In this document: positions 34,590 through 46,390 of the stretch, piece by piece | Position numbering within the stretch: position 1 is the first letter of the stretch | How the letters are laid out: each line of letters starts with the position of its first letter | Assembly (NCBI GenBank): GCA_951799445.1 | Contig: OX637294.1 | Span: 27,553,452-27,617,451 of the forward strand | DNA: 64,000 nt | Source: Pseudisothecium myosuroides | Lineage: Eukaryota; Streptophyta; Bryopsida; Hypnales; Lembophyllaceae | Direction of reading: 5' to 3' | Program-made: the position numbers and the translations under genes | The notes under the pieces: model-generated | What the model was told of the DNA's origin: nothing | Databases searched by the model: none | What the model saw: the letters and a program-made list of their open reading frames with translations, nothing else

Positions 34590-36026
34590 GTGAGGGGACT
34601 GGCAGACCACGGTTTTGCACACATCATGGTGTCCCCTCACCTTCACCTTGGACTCTTTATCTGACAGCTTGCGCATGTGTGTGTAAGGGAATGTCCAAAA
34701 GCGAGAGACGAGGACAAAGGCTGTCTCCGTGTGAGCTCCCAATTTGTCACTTGGGACTCGTAGAATTATTTTTTTGGAAATTTGCAATTTAAAGTTGATA
34801 AAAGTATAGAAAAATCCATAAAAAGAGTGTAGAACTGAAATAGGGTTGTGTCATACCCATTATAGTATTTGGTCTAGATTTGTGTTTCTTACTTAGAATC
34901 CCCCAAACCTTGCCTAAAATAGTGTAGAAATAACGAAACGGTTAGATTTGGAGGATTCGAGTCACACAGCCCCAAAAGGGCTAAATCCCACCATGAAGGT
35001 GGCGATTCATGGCTAGGTCGGTCCGAAGGATCCACAGCGAGGCCACTAGGTCGGGTCCTAGAGTTAGATTTAGAATTCCCCATTAGATCGACGAATTCCC
35101 AAAATCCCGATTGTTAGTATGCAGGAGCCACTCACGCAAGACCAGGCCCGTGGAGGAATCTACAGCCCAAGGATGGTGTTCTAGGGTGAATCCCATGCCA
35201 GGAATCCAACGGCAAAATCGGTTCGCCAAGATTCCTCCACCTGCAGAAGATTCCCGCACCGTCGCTAATTCGAGGAGATGGCCAGTTTTGAATCTCCATT
35301 GACCAATCGTGCCAAGTACGGAAACACACCCGTACGTCTTTCATGCGACTCCTTGAGAAGTCACGTGAAAAATCCCGGCATCTTCCGACTTGCAGAAGAA
35401 CCTTTTTCCGGGTGGTCAACCCTCCTAACCTCCAACGGGAATTTCATGGAAATTACCCAGGTTACAATAAAATCTCACTAAAAATTAGACTAGCTTGTTT
35501 TATGTTAATAATGCGCTCCGTGAAGTTTCACGACATTCCGATAGCGGCAAGTACCCGAACTGGCGAGATTCCTCGGGAATTAACCACGTGGCGGGGTCCC
35601 CACCACGTTGACCGGCATTCCGGGACCATACGATGGCGAAACGAAGTCAACCAAAAGTCCTTCCCGACTCTCTCGCACCTACCGGAGACCCTAGGCTATT
35701 CACATTTTTCAAAATAGGAGACCCCCAAGATCTAGGATTTTACCACGATTTGGTTTTTAAACTAAATTAGCCTACGATGGGTTTTTGGCCTCGGTATGGC
35801 CGGTAAGGGGGTCTAGGACTAAACACGGCGTTCTGGATCCAACGGCGCAATCCGTTCAGCGATTGGAACTAATCTCCAAAAGTTAGGATGTTGGTCCAGC
35901 ATAGATGGTAGAAGTAGAAATTTAGGATGTAGGATGAAAATCTTTGAGGATGAGGATGAGGATGAAAATCCCCGTTGATAAGGTTACCTTAGAGCTTTAG
36001 AGAGAGGGGTGAGCCCTTGGGAAACC

Positions 36027-36035
36027 TATATAAGG
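36027..36035 (+). promoter_or_regulatory. TATA box in LTR-like region
   Basis: CCTATATAAGGGTCCC in a GC-richer context. Confidence 0.45.
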
Positions 36036-36452
36036 GTCCCATTTCTCTCTCTAAAACCACCCCTCACTTTTGTTTGGGTCCGTGGGTCCAATTTGCTTTG
36101 GATATTTTGGCGTTTGAAGCCAAAAACCTCTACGGTGTTTTTGGAGCACTTTTTGCTCCGTTGTTGCTAGATTTCAAGCTTTGAAGGTCCTTAGGGGGTC
36201 CTTCTATCTTGCCTTGTGTACTTCTCGTGCGTTTGTTATACCTTTGTTACGAGTTAAGAGTCCTCGTTTCCCTCTTGTAGTTCCTTTGTGATCTAACGTG
36301 TGAGTTTAGGAGTCTTTTGGTGTCTTGTCCTAATCCTAAAGCCACCCCCCACCGTACCTTGGCGATGCCGCTTTAGGGGGCCTTTAGTTTGTAAAGTTGT
36401 GTGTCTTTACGTGTCCTAACCGTGTTGTTTCCCTCACTTGTGTATTCTCACC

Positions 36453-36780
36453 CTCTTCTAATCTTCCCCTTGTTGTGTGGACCCCCCCTCGGGACGGCGA
36501 AGCTTTGGCTTTGTCACGTGTATTCCTTAACTTTGTCTTTTCTACCTTCTTCTAATCTTCCCCTTGTTGTAGGGACCCTCCTTCGGGACGGCGAAGCTTT
36601 GGCTTTGTCACGTATGTTCTTTAACTTTGTCTCTTCTACCTTCTTCTAATCTTCCCCTTGTTGTGTGGACCCCCCCTCGGGACGGCGAAGCTTTGGCTTC
36701 GTCACGTGTATTCCTTAACTTTGTTTTGTCTACCTTCTTCTAGTATTCCCCTTGTTGTGTGAAACCCCCCCACGGCGGCA
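36453..36780. repeat. Tandem repeat, ~95-bp unit, about 3.5 copies
   Basis: Units start CTTCTAATCTTCCCCTTGTT at about 36453, 36547, 36642 and 36736. Each contains CGGGACGGCGAAGCTTTGGC and GTCACGTGTATTCC. Shorter GGCGGAGCTTTGAACC repeats follow to 36920. Confidence 0.8.
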
Positions 36781-37459
36781 AAGCTTTGAACTAGTGACCA
36801 CGTCAAGTCCTAAAGTGTGTGTTAAAATAGTCTTAGACGGCGGAGCTTTGAACCCGTGGAGTGTTACAAGTCCTAAAGTTGGTGTTAAAACCAATTTTAC
36901 GGCGGAGCCTTGAACCTCCATAGCTTTAGATTCCAAAGTCTAGCTTCCAAGACCTTCTTGGAAAAGTCCAGAGTTTAGCTTCCAAGATTGGTCACGAGTT
37001 TCTAGGAAGAGAGTGACCATCCCGTAGCACTTAGCTTAGGTGACCGTTCTAAAAATTTGGGGCCTAACTCCCCAGACAGCGAAGCTTCGACCCTAGCCCT
37101 AACCCCTTACAAAAAATCCATTTTAAGTTTGTATTAGTGGGTTCCCCTAAGGGAACCCGGTTGTGTGGATTTTTTTTGGAAGGATAGCTAAGTGCCCAGA
37201 CCAGCCGGCGGCCAGCTATACAGCCAGCCATACAGCCAGCATACATCGGGCAGTCCGTTGACTGAACTGAACATCAACATCGGGACTGGTCGGTTGACTG
37301 AACTGAACATCAGCCATCGGGCCAGCTAACTGAACTAATTTCTGGATTTCCAGAACTAAACGAGACGATGCCCTGCGGGGCCCCAACCACCCTTTTTTTT
37401 TATTTTTTGATCTTCTAAAATCTGAAATTTTGAATCCAGTTGGGAAGAGGAAAAAACTC

Positions 37460-39490
37460 AACTTGGAACTTCAAAAACACAAGAGAAGGGGGGGGAGAAA
37501 TAGAAGCTGCCGCTCCACGCGCCACCTGCACAAAAGCATCCGATCCTACCTGCATCACCACTCACACCTACACACAATGGAAGGAAATTAGGGAGAAGGA
37601 TGTGTTATAGGAGTGGAAAGGAGAGAGATGATAAATAGTGCCTAGCTAAGAGATTAGGTAGGAAATCTAGAAGAACTCCTTGCAACCGTTGGGAGGAGGA
37701 TTAGGATGACACAAAGCAAAGTTGCGTAAGAGGGTAGGAGGCTCATTAAAACTTCACGAAGTTTGAGACTAGAAGCGTAAGACCACCATCACCACGGTTG
37801 GTGGAATAGTTCAAGAGTAGAAGGAAGAGGAGGAGAGAAAGAAAAGGAGAAGGAAATGGAGGGAAAGGGTTAGACCATCATACTTGTAACGTTTTCTTTT
37901 CTACAACTTAAGCCGTGGGCCTTGAAAAAATAAAATAAAATAAATAAAGACCATAACACAAAAATAAAAGAAGACAATCGCGAGTGGCCACCATGGAGCA
38001 CGAAGACGCGCATGTGGACGGGGATGACGTCATTTCCGACACTAGCAGTAACGAGGTGGGTCATTAAACTAATCCTAGTCGTTTTTTCCTAATTAGCACT
38101 TATCTTCCTAATCAGCCCTTAGAGCGTGATTACCATCCAAGATTAGCGTGAATTAGAAGTTTAGATTCAAAAGTTGATAGATTAGGAATAGAGGTTTCCG
38201 AAAACATCTTATAATTAAGATTTGACCGTAAACTGACCGCGTTAGGCTAAGTTAAGCGGTAGGGGGGTAGAACGGAGGAATTTTAATTAAAAGGGAACCA
38301 CAAGAAACAATGGACGGAAATTAGGATTAGATTAGAGGGAGGATTTAGGATAAAAAATTAAAGATCAAATAGCGAGTTAAAAACCTAGGATTAAATTAAG
38401 AGTTTAATTAGGGAAGTTAAAATTCAAAAGTCGAAAGTTGGAGTTAACTTTGGGAAGTAAAAAGTAGAGTAGGAAGTAGAAGTCAAAAGTAGAATCCACT
38501 TAGGAAGTAGATTGGTGAGTTAAAAATAGAGCTAAAATTAGGAGTCAAAATCCTAGAGTTAAAAGTTGGAATTAAATTTAGGAGGATAACATTTAGAGCT
38601 AATCTAGGATTAAAACGATAGGATTAAATTTGGAAGTAGAAGTCAAAAGTCAAAAGTCAAAAGTTTAGATTAAACTTAAAGGTTAAATTTTAGAGTCAAT
38701 TAGGGGAGTAAAAAGTGAGAGTAAAAAGCTAAAAGTAGAAGTTAAAAGTTAGAAGTAGAAGTAAAATTTTAGAGTTAGTAGAAATCTAGAGTCAAAGTGA
38801 AAACTTAGAGTCAAACCTAGAGGTTAAAATTGGGGATTGATTTTAGAAGTAAAAATTTAGGATTAAAAGTAAAAAACCTAGAGTTAAATTAGGAGTAAAA
38901 AATCTACAGTAAAAAGTGAAAAGTTAGAGTTAACTTTAGAGGGTAAATCTTAGAATAGTTTAGAGATAATGACATAGAATTAGAAGTGAAACTTAGAATT
39001 ACCCTAGAAGGTTAAAACTTGGAGGTTAGGAGTCGAAGTTGATTTAGAAGTAAAAACTTAGAGTTAAAAGTTAAACCTAGGGTTAAATTCCGAGGATAAA
39101 TTTCAGAGTTAAATTAGGCGTAAAAACCTAGAGTTTCATTTAGAGGTTGAAGATTAGAGTAAGGGTTAAACTTTAGAGTTAGTCTTTAGAGTAGAACTTC
39201 TAGGTGGAGTCTTAAAATCCCACGATAGTCTTAGAGGTTCATGGAAGGAACATAGGGGTTCCTCTTTTTACATAGTTAGGGACGTTAGAAATGACGCCAA
39301 CTACTCAGTCTCCCCTCGACATAGGATAGATAGTTAGGGAATTAGAATTTTACCATTACCCCTGAGCATTGCAGTTACCTTGTGAGTTACTACATGCATT
39401 CTAATTATTCGCTGCCATCCACGACACTTAGGAAACGTTAGCAAAAAAGATCCATTGCTTGGAAGGCACAGTGGACCGCGCTCACATCAC
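37460..39490. other. Purine-rich low-complexity region
   Basis: From about 38150 to 39200 the plus strand consists of loose repeats of AAGTAGAAGTTAAAAGTTAG-type words. There are short inverted motifs around 37200-37340. No gene seen. Confidence 0.55.
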
Positions 39491-40560
39491 CCCCATATAT
39501 TAAAAAATGTGGATAAAGGCATAGAACCTGGTCGGTGTTCGCTCGATTACCAAGGGTGGGTAATCCAGCGCCCACACTCCGCAGCGAACAAGAAAAGTTT
39601 CGGACCATCCACAAAGAAGGTGCGTCTGTAACGCACTTCTACTTAACAGCCTTGTTGATTGTCCTGGTAGAAGTCGTGTTGCAGTTTCCTCTGAGTCAGT
39701 ACAAAGTGACATACGAACTTGCCACTTCTACAAGTTGCTCTGAAGTTACATAGATGTCGTACTTGAGTCGCGCAGAAGTAACGCTTGAGTCAACGGAGGT
39801 CTTTGGTACCTCGAAATAGGACACGCCACTTTCAGATCCAAGAAGGTGGCAGTGCAGGCCAGGAGGCCTTAAGTAGAGTCTGGAATACCAAAGTTTGGAA
39901 ATGTATTTTGTAGACCCTTAGTAGGACAAGTATGTTTTGGTCATTACCCATCGTGGGCATAGGTGGTTGGGGTTAGTTGTCTAAAACCATCCTAGCCCAA
40001 CTTTGTTTGTTAGTATGGGCAAGTCCGTTCCAGAAGGATGAACTGTATTGGAAGGTTACCCTTACATTCCTAGGATAAAAAGTGTGGGCATTATAGGTGT
40101 GCCACCACTCCTGAACCTTAGCGCATTCTTATTAGTATTGCTAGAAGCCCCACTCCACCACCCCCACCACCCTCCCCCTCGTAGTGCCACCTTGCATTCT
40201 CATGCGTCATGCCTAAACCGCCCTTGTCATCTTGTGTGAGTGGGGTTGAATTACAATGCCTGAAATGTAAGTCCTCCTAACTTGGTTGGACAGTCCTCTT
40301 GAATGTTCAGTGTTTGAAGCACCCTTGGATCATTTCATCACTTTTTGCATCCGACTGCGTAGCTTGGAAGTTTTGATTGTGTTGTATGACAAACATAGGC
40401 GCTGAAGTCATGTTGAAGTCAAATAACAGTTACGGTAGACGGTGAAGTTCCGCCGCAGTCACTTGCATGTGAGCAGCGAGTGACGTGGTAGTGACATCTC
40501 CCAAAATCGCAGGGAGCTTACGGTTTGGGTCATCTTTCCCTCAGTCCATTGTACCTAAAT
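39491..40560. other. No gene seen; diverged AGTC-type repeats
   Basis: Scattered AAGTAACGCTTGAGTCAACG and GCTGAAGTCATGTTGAAGTC motifs resemble the 3150-3255 repeat. The small ORFs have no family character. Confidence 0.4.
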
Positions 40561-40604
40561 CCTTCGTGCACTTGGTCTAATATTTGTTGTTGTTGCAATA
40601 CAAG

Positions 40605-40835
40605 CTCGGAGACAAAGTGTTCCTCATCAATCCACGGTCCACCCAGCAGAAAATTGCGGTGGGGAAGATTAGCGGCCTTCTAGGGGAACACAAGTTCCAC
40701 CATTTGGAGATTCCAGAGACGTGGTTGAAGGTTGATGTGGTGGACATTCTAGTTAGTGGTGTGCCTCTCATGTTCTCCAATGAGAAGGCAGACCAGGAGA
40801 ACATTGAAGATGTGAAGGGGACTTGTGCAATATGA
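40605..40835 (+). pseudogene. Isolated terminal exon, possible En/Spm TNP1-like C-terminus
   Basis: After an acceptor (TTGCAATACAAG) the frame reads LGDKVFLINPRSTQQKIAVG and later VVDILVSGVPLMF to a stop. The spacing of a VFL.. strand, a KxAxGKI strand and a VDV(V)xxxVP strand resembles the small C-terminal barrel (DUF8039-like) of plant En/Spm non-catalytic proteins; this is weak. It may be the 3' end of the coiled-coil fragment at 3.6-4.6 kb, separated from it by the insertions between. Confidence 0.3.
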
Positions 40836-40916
40836 AACTAGAAGCACGTGAAGCTAACAACTTGAGGTGCCCTACGGGAGTCTGAATTTGTCCCGGGGCC
40901 CTTTTGTATAGGGGTG

Positions 40917-41330
40917 TGTCGCAGTGTGAATTTTTGGTTTTTTGTAAGTTATCTAAATCTTGGAACGGAAACCGTGATCTGGAATCCGGATTCGAGCAAG
41001 AGGTAACGAAAAACCGGAAATTAACTACGGAACGGAAGAGGTGACAATCCGGATTCGATCTGAATCTAAACCGGATTAGAGTTGGAGCGGATCTGAGTTG
41101 GAACGGATTAGGTCAGGAACGGATTTGGTCATGATGACAGATCAGACTATAAATAGGCTGACCAGTCCAGTTGCCACTCTTTTTCAAACTTCGTTTGCTG
41201 AAATCGCTGTCCTACGCGTACTTAGCTTTCCTCCCAGGCGCTTTGCTCTCTTGTTTTGTGAGTGTGTGTGTGCGTGTTAGTATGTTAGAGTGCACAGTGC
41301 GTTAGAGTGTGCTGCAGGATTAGTGGTATT
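40917..41330 (+). repeat. 5' LTR plus leader of the retroelement holding element B
   Basis: Starts TGTCGCAGTGTGAAT, the plus-strand counterpart of the repeats at 1308 and 2614. It has the same CATGATGACAGATCAGACTA region, TATA box and TTCCGGTTGAGAT leader. The 3' border is approximate. Confidence 0.7.
41148..41156 (+). promoter_or_regulatory. LTR TATA box
   Basis: GACTATAAATAGGCTGACC, conserved in both minus-strand LTR copies. Confidence 0.7.
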
Positions 41331-41430
41331 CCGGTTGAGATCGGAAGAGCAAAGGTGAGAAACGGGACGTGCGGCTAGGAGAGAGAAAGGTAGTCTCGGT
41401 GAGATTCCGGTTTAGCACAAGCGCGTGTCC

Positions 41431-42456
41431 ATGCCTCAGCTTCGCAAGAGTAGAGCAGGACTGTCCAGTTCCTCCGCAGTAGAAGTTAAACTCCGGAAGG
41501 TGTGTCCGATCATTCCTGAAGGAGAGAAGGAAAAGGACAACCTCATGGAGGATCTCGCCATGATGGATTGCGTGGGACTGATAGATAAACCCTGGGGGTT
41601 TAGAGAGGAACGGATGATTTGAGAGCTGTTGGGAAAACTCTCGAATCAGTTCGATAAGACCATCTGCGGAATTCCAGGCAATTGGACGGAAGAGATGTGG
41701 AGGTCCGTATACGACTTCCGGTCAGGAGGTCGCGGGATGGCCACCTCGAAGGAAGGATACACTCGGGGGAAGTTCCGGAGCGACGTAGACTCGAAGGATA
41801 GGCATGCAGTCGCGGATTGTTTGGACGACCGGCATCGCAACCTTTTGCAGTTCCTGGTTCCGATCATCCACCCGGAGAAGCCAACGAGGATAACGATAGC
41901 CATCGGACACCTGATTTTCGGAGCCCTGAGCGGGGAACGGAAAGTGGACTGGGCCCGGATCTTTTTCGATCTGGTCAGCCGTATGGTTCCAAAGATTGGA
42001 GGAAGTAGGCCGACACCACTGAGCCCCTACATCTTTCATCTTTACAAGTACAATCAGCTCCTCACGGACACGGAGGAGAAGGAGTGGATTACTCAGGAGG
42101 TACTCCTGAAGTATGGGGAATCGGAATCGGAGAAAGAGCAGAAAGAAGTTTCCGGTTCCGATGAAGAAGAAGAGGAGGAGCAACACCGACTGAAGAACAA
42201 GCAGCAGAAGACAACACCTCTGCACTAAAGAGGAACCCCAACCCCTCCGGCTGAGACATCCGATTCTGGGAAGAGACCGGAATATGAAGGACCCGGTCCT
42301 TCCGGATCGGATCCGAAGGATCCATTCAAACAACTGATCGACATCCTCAGCGATGTGCGAGCAGACTGGGCGGTCAAAAAGTTGGTTCTGACCCAGATTA
42401 GTGAACTGGTGGGCGCACCAACAAATAGCAATCTCGCGGCAGTGGTTGCAGAATAC
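41431..42456 (+). pseudogene. Gag-like gene, 5' part, interrupted by element B
   Basis: MPQLRKSRAGLSSSSA, then DKPWGFREER, a TGA at 41619-41621 where the 33.5-kb copy has an Arg codon, HLIFGALSGERKVDW and SPYIFHLYKYNQLL. An acidic tail and a TAA at 42226 follow, and the frame goes on to VRADWAVKKLVLTQ ... VVAEYI. It then meets the ATCT duplication and element B. Taking out B and one ATCT, and then the solo LTR at 61523-63507, keeps the frame open through 61088-61522 and 63513-63814 apart from the two stops above. Total about 588 residues. Gag identity rests on the LTR context and coiled-coil character. Confidence 0.7.
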
Positions 42457-42460
42457 ATCT

Positions 42461-42485
42461 AACGTTATATTCATTAAAATGAGAG
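42461..42485 (+). repeat. Element B left terminal inverted repeat
   Basis: Pairs with 61059-61083 at 23 of 25 positions. Preceded by ATCT. Confidence 0.92.
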
Positions 42486-42837
42486 TTTTCCACCGAATTG
42501 GGAGTCGCCGAGGTCTTCATTTTGGCCCAAGTTTCATCCCAAAGCACCCACAACCCGTATTAGTTGAACACAACATAAGCATATAAAACTAAAATTGCAA
42601 GACATCATCTAAGATGCATCAACCAAATTGAAATACATCCTAAAAATTGTTGTATTTATAATGAAGTATGAATGTTTCATACAATGGGTATACATATTTG
42701 CACTTCGATTCACAAAAAGACGATGAAAATGTAAATAACTGCCGTGAGTGTGATTCACTCTAGCTTTGAGCTCTATTTAATCCCTGCACAATGCTATCAT
42801 GTATGTATAGACTCTGAATCTACAATATGAATAGACA

Positions 42838-43439
42838 CTATATGTGCGATTTACTCTTCTGCAACTCCCTTGCCCTCAGCATCTCCGGTCCACGACTGTA
42901 CCCAGTATTATTTCCCCCTTTGCATTCTCGAAACCACTGGAGCCTCTGCAATTCTAGGAACTTTCGGTCCCACATATCGTGAACAGAAGGAGGACAAGGT
43001 CTCAGCGGATTTTTTTCGTGTGTCTTGGTCTTCCGCACACCTAGAGATCGGACACGGTTACGAGGGACTGGCGGAGGCATAGAGGGGCCTCTAGCGAGTC
43101 CATCACTTGATGGGGGCTCTGACATCACCCTAGTCATGGAGACTGGAGTTTCGGCAACCTCGTAAAGTCTTCGTTGCGTGACTCTCTCCAAGGCCGAAGG
43201 CGACATTCGCGAACTACTAGGATCTCGGAACCTAAGAGGAGACGGAGAGCAGGACTTCGGAAGAGGGGGCGCTCCATTTGGAGGACTGTCGACCACACCG
43301 TCTTCTATGGGCTTTATTGAGAAGTCCATTGTTGAGTTGGCAGTAGCAGCGGAGCAGAGGAAGTTCCCTGTACTGAAAATAGCGTTCTGGCCATAGTCGA
43401 GGAAGGAGTCCGCTGACGCTTCGCAGGTAAGACTCGCTT
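42838..43439 (-). CDS. Element B gene 2, C-terminal exon
   Basis: An open frame equivalent to A exons 6 and 7 joined, so the intron between them is absent here. Conserved: CEASADSFLDYGQNA, TMDFSIKPIEDGVVDSPP, SPSPLR, a MWDRKFLELQRLQ helix and YSRGPEMLRARE. The likely acceptor is CTCTCCACTGCAAG at 43440; the phase relative to exon 5 is unresolved. Basic and Pro-rich, probably disordered. Function unknown. Confidence 0.55.
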
Positions 43440-43585
43440 CTTGCAGTGGAGAGGTTGCAGTGCGAAAACTCTAGAAGCAAATGTTACTTAGAACACATTC
43501 AATTGAGGCAGGGAGAGAGATTCACACAAAGAAGAACAATCCACAACCATGTAACGAAATCAGTTTGACAAACCAGCTCAGCACA

Positions 43586-43605
43586 TTAGGTCGACCCAAC
43601 CTAAA
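43586..43605. promoter_or_regulatory. B-type palindrome between exons 5 and 6
   Basis: TTAGGTCG-ACC-CAACCTAA, one mismatch in the right arm. Confidence 0.6.
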
Positions 43606-43809
43606 CCAACATAGCCATTTCTGTAGTGATAAAGCTTTCCCGTTGAATTTATTGCACAAATGGTGTCTACAAAATGAAAAAAGATCACGCATCAGAATTA
43701 TGTACAGATGAGGTCGATGCGATCTAAACTGCAAAAGCGTAAAAAAAGGCCGCGATCTAATTGCCCCCAAGCTTGGTTGGACCTCAACCCCGGAACCTTA
43801 AAACGTTAT

Positions 43810-44607
43810 CTATTTTAAACTAGAGGACATTCTAACGACCTCCATAAGTCTATTGTACTCTCGACGGTTACGTTCGTCGCAGAGCATTCGCCGTCCCATC
43901 TTTCCCTTACTGTTTTCCCGAAACGATTTCAACCCTCCATCTCGAGCGCCGTGTATCCGGCGAAACCAGGGCAGGAGTACGTCGAGGAGGAACGTGTCCT
44001 TCGGACCGTTTCCTCTTTGACTCCAAGTGTCAGGGAGAATTACGTTCTCCGTCCTGTTCATTATGTGCTTAACTGGGCTGTCGTCTACTACAATGGTATT
44101 TTCCGCCGAGAAGTTACCCCGTAAGCCGCTGAACAAGTAACTAAGTTTTTTTAGGAAAAGTTCCTTGTTTGTGCCTGGCTCCTTGTATGTCGTTACGTGA
44201 CCAGAACCGTCCCTGCACTTCAACGTTGTGCAGGCGTCCTGTCCTAAAACAAGAAAAGGCTTCTCCTGATCCTCGAAGAGGTACAAGCTGACTTCTTCGG
44301 TGGTGGACTTCTTCATGGAGCTCCAGACCGACACGAATGCTATCTGTCCTAACTCTCGGAGGAACTGTGCGCACCCTGGCCGTACGAACACTGCCTTAGG
44401 TCCAACAATCGCAGGAATTGTGGCAGAGTGCGGCTGCCTAGCCTCACCAATGGGCTTGAATAACCCTTTGGACTTTGCATCTTCGCAGATGCAAAGAATT
44501 CCATTCAGGTCCAGGACAACGTTGAGCCACTTTTCTGTCACCCTGGACGTCAATGGAAGTCTGACTTCCCTCGACATTCCTCCACGAAGACAAGGAGGAC
44601 TCGATCC
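43810..44607 (-). CDS. Element B gene 2, exon 5: FCP1/NLI-type HAD phosphatase domain
   Basis: Enters in phase 0 after acceptor TTTGATAGCAG. Motif I: WLNVVLDLNGILCI (nucleophile Asp kept, general acid Asp replaced by Asn). Motif II region: IAFVSVWSSMKKS. Motif III/IV: NTIVVDDSPVKHIMNRTENV. A basic helical tail (MGRRMLCDERNRREYNRLME) ends at TAG 43810. Same residues and order as in A, so the DLNG change is ancestral and maintained. FCP1/SCP enzymes act on phosphoserine peptides in the nucleus. Here the domain may bind a phosphoprotein rather than hydrolyse it; this is inference. Confidence 0.78.
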   Translation of the reverse strand, partial: GSSPPCLRGGMSREVRLPLTSRVTEKWLNVVLDLNGILCICEDAKSKGLFKPIGEARQPHSATIPAIVGPKAVFVRPGCAQFLRELGQIAFVSVWSSMKKSTTEEVSLYLFEDQEKPFLVLGQDACTTLKCRDGSGHVTTYKEPGTNKELFLKKLSYLFSGLRGNFSAENTIVVDDSPVKHIMNRTENVILPDTWSQRGNGPKDTFLLDVLLPWFRRIHGARDGGLKSFRENSKGKMGRRMLCDERNRREYNRLMEVVRMSSSLK

Positions 44608-44771
44608 CTGCTATCAAAGGGACAAATGTGCAGCCAGTTACTATGCTGCACTGACACATTTCGGATTTCACGCCAAAGGAACGAAAATTAACCTGTTGGC
44701 TTAATCGAAACAAAGAGAAAGAAAAAAACAAAAATGTAATGAAGTCAGATGCCAATGAGAATGTGAATTAC

Positions 44772-45040
44772 CTGTCCCCTAGAAGAAGCAGCCGGGTCGA
44801 CGGAAACTTTAGGTACGACTACGTCGGGTTCTGGAATCAGCACCTCCATGAGCACGGCGTCCGGAATGGCCGACTCATCCGGCAGTTTACTTTGCGGATG
44901 CGAACCATGAAGTGGGCCCGCGGCATGAACCACTGCAACAGGACTGTCATCCTCTGAAATATTGATGGGAGATTGCGGAAGAGGGCTTCGTAGAGTTTCC
45001 AAAGTGGCAGATGCTGGCAGATTTACAATTTCGATTGAGC
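44772..45040 (-). CDS. Element B gene 2, exon 4: linker
   Basis: Acceptor CTTCATCGCAG; the codon split G|GC gives GSIEIVNLPA. Contains ESAIPDAVLMEVLIPEP, matching A. Donor CAG|GTAATT in phase 0. Confidence 0.6.
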
Positions 45041-45288
45041 CTGCGATGAAGGAATATGCAAGAACGAATTATGTAAGGACTGAGTTTATTAATTCCTGAA
45101 GTAAAGCTTTTCGATTACAAAATCATGGTCAAAATGTAGAGCTTTACAGTTCTGTCCAAAATCAGATCTGAATAAAAACATTAGATTTCGGTCACTGAAA
45201 GTCTACAACTATATACACACTATGTTACAAATCAGCTCGAGTCGACCTAATACTACACAGATGCCATCGAGTGATTATTTGTGAAAAC

Positions 45289-46339
45289 CTGCAGGCATGT
45301 CTGGGCCAGGCAACAGAGAATTCTGTTGATCTTCCCGAGAAGGCAATGCAGACGCGTCGTCTGCAGTCGTCGGTGCGGTGGCTGTTGTTGATGGAGGGAC
45401 CACTGCGGTTTCTACACCAGCTACAACGTCAGTCTCCGGTGGCGGCGGAGGGGTGTTCGGGCAGACTTCATTCGGAAGAGCTGGAGGAGGAGGTGTAACA
45501 ATTCCGGGAGCCGCCGTACGAGGAGCAGAATCAGGAGGACCAGGAGTAGGATGGGGCAGAGCAGGCAGTACTGGAAGAACTGGAAAAACAGGCACACTGA
45601 ATCGTCCCTGCGAAGATGACCCCTCTCCATATATTGGTGCGGTCAAAGGAGCCTGGATCGCCAGCTGCCGATTCTCTTGAGCCGGCATTGCTGAGTTGAT
45701 AGGCAGAACACCTGCAAGCTGGTTCATGAGTGCCGTGAATTGGTTTTCACTCTTCGCCGTCGAACTCAGCAGCAGGTCGGAAATATCATCCATTCTCTTG
45801 TTTGTCTCCGCGTACATTTTCAATGAATCGAGTCGATCGTTTACCCGATCTGCTCTAAGTTGAGCAATTTCGTCCTCCCGATCATCATACACCGTCCCTC
45901 TCCTCTTCCTCTTCCCACGTCGGGTTGCAGGCGTCGGCGTGCAAGACGGTTGCGTCGAAATTGGATGGGCCGACGAATCCGATGCTGACCCCCGAACACT
46001 CTGAGACAAATTCACAGGAGTGAACTGTTCGTCCGGGATGTCGTCGGGCCCATAATCCAACTCCTCCTCCTCGGATTCGTCGTCATCGTCATCACTGTCG
46101 TTGTGCAACGCCTGTTTTTTCTTTGACGATGTGTTGGACTTTTCCCAAGCGGACTTGCGCCTTCTCCTGGAGGACGGTGTTGTGGACCCAGTAGGTCTTC
46201 TGCTGTATTTTTCCTCGTCCACGAAATACCCAGCTGCCAGGAAGTCATTCTTGTCGAGGTTCTTGGCCGTCTGGGCGATAGACGTCCACTGGTCCGACTC
46301 CTCAGCTAATCCCACGACAAAGACGTCGAGTCCACTCAT
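45289..46339 (-). CDS. Element B gene 2, exon 3: acidic/coiled-coil linker
   Basis: Begins ATGAGTGGACTCGACG directly after acceptor ACTTCTGCAG. Conserved: NLDKNDFLAAGYFVDEEKYS. It then has a basic patch (SRRRRKSAW), a run of Asp/Glu (about residues 80-100), a nuclear-localisation-like RRGKRKRRG, a helical part (LRADRVNDRLDSLKMYAE) and a Pro-rich tail. The phase-1 donor GCAG|GTTTTC at 45289/45288 joins exon 4; without splicing a stop follows at 45275. The open frame between 46414 and 46339 is intron. Confidence 0.65.
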
Positions 46340-46390
46340 CTGCAGAAGTGCAAGACAAGTAAGTACACGAGACATGCAGAAGTGACTACT

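Larger units (their letters stand above)
34800..37450 (+). repeat. LTR-like repeat region with promoter
   Basis: No long coding frame. It contains many GGGTCC/CCGGAATTCC-like motifs, a TATA box (TATATAAGG, 36027-36035) followed by TCTCTCTAAAACCACCCCTC, then a transcribed-looking T-rich leader and tandem repeats. This looks like an LTR and leader of a retroelement lacking its genes; ends not defined. Confidence 0.35.

Noticed and set aside
41722..42474. 250-residue minus-strand ORF
   Set aside because: Antisense to the gag-like gene, and it crosses the element B boundary.
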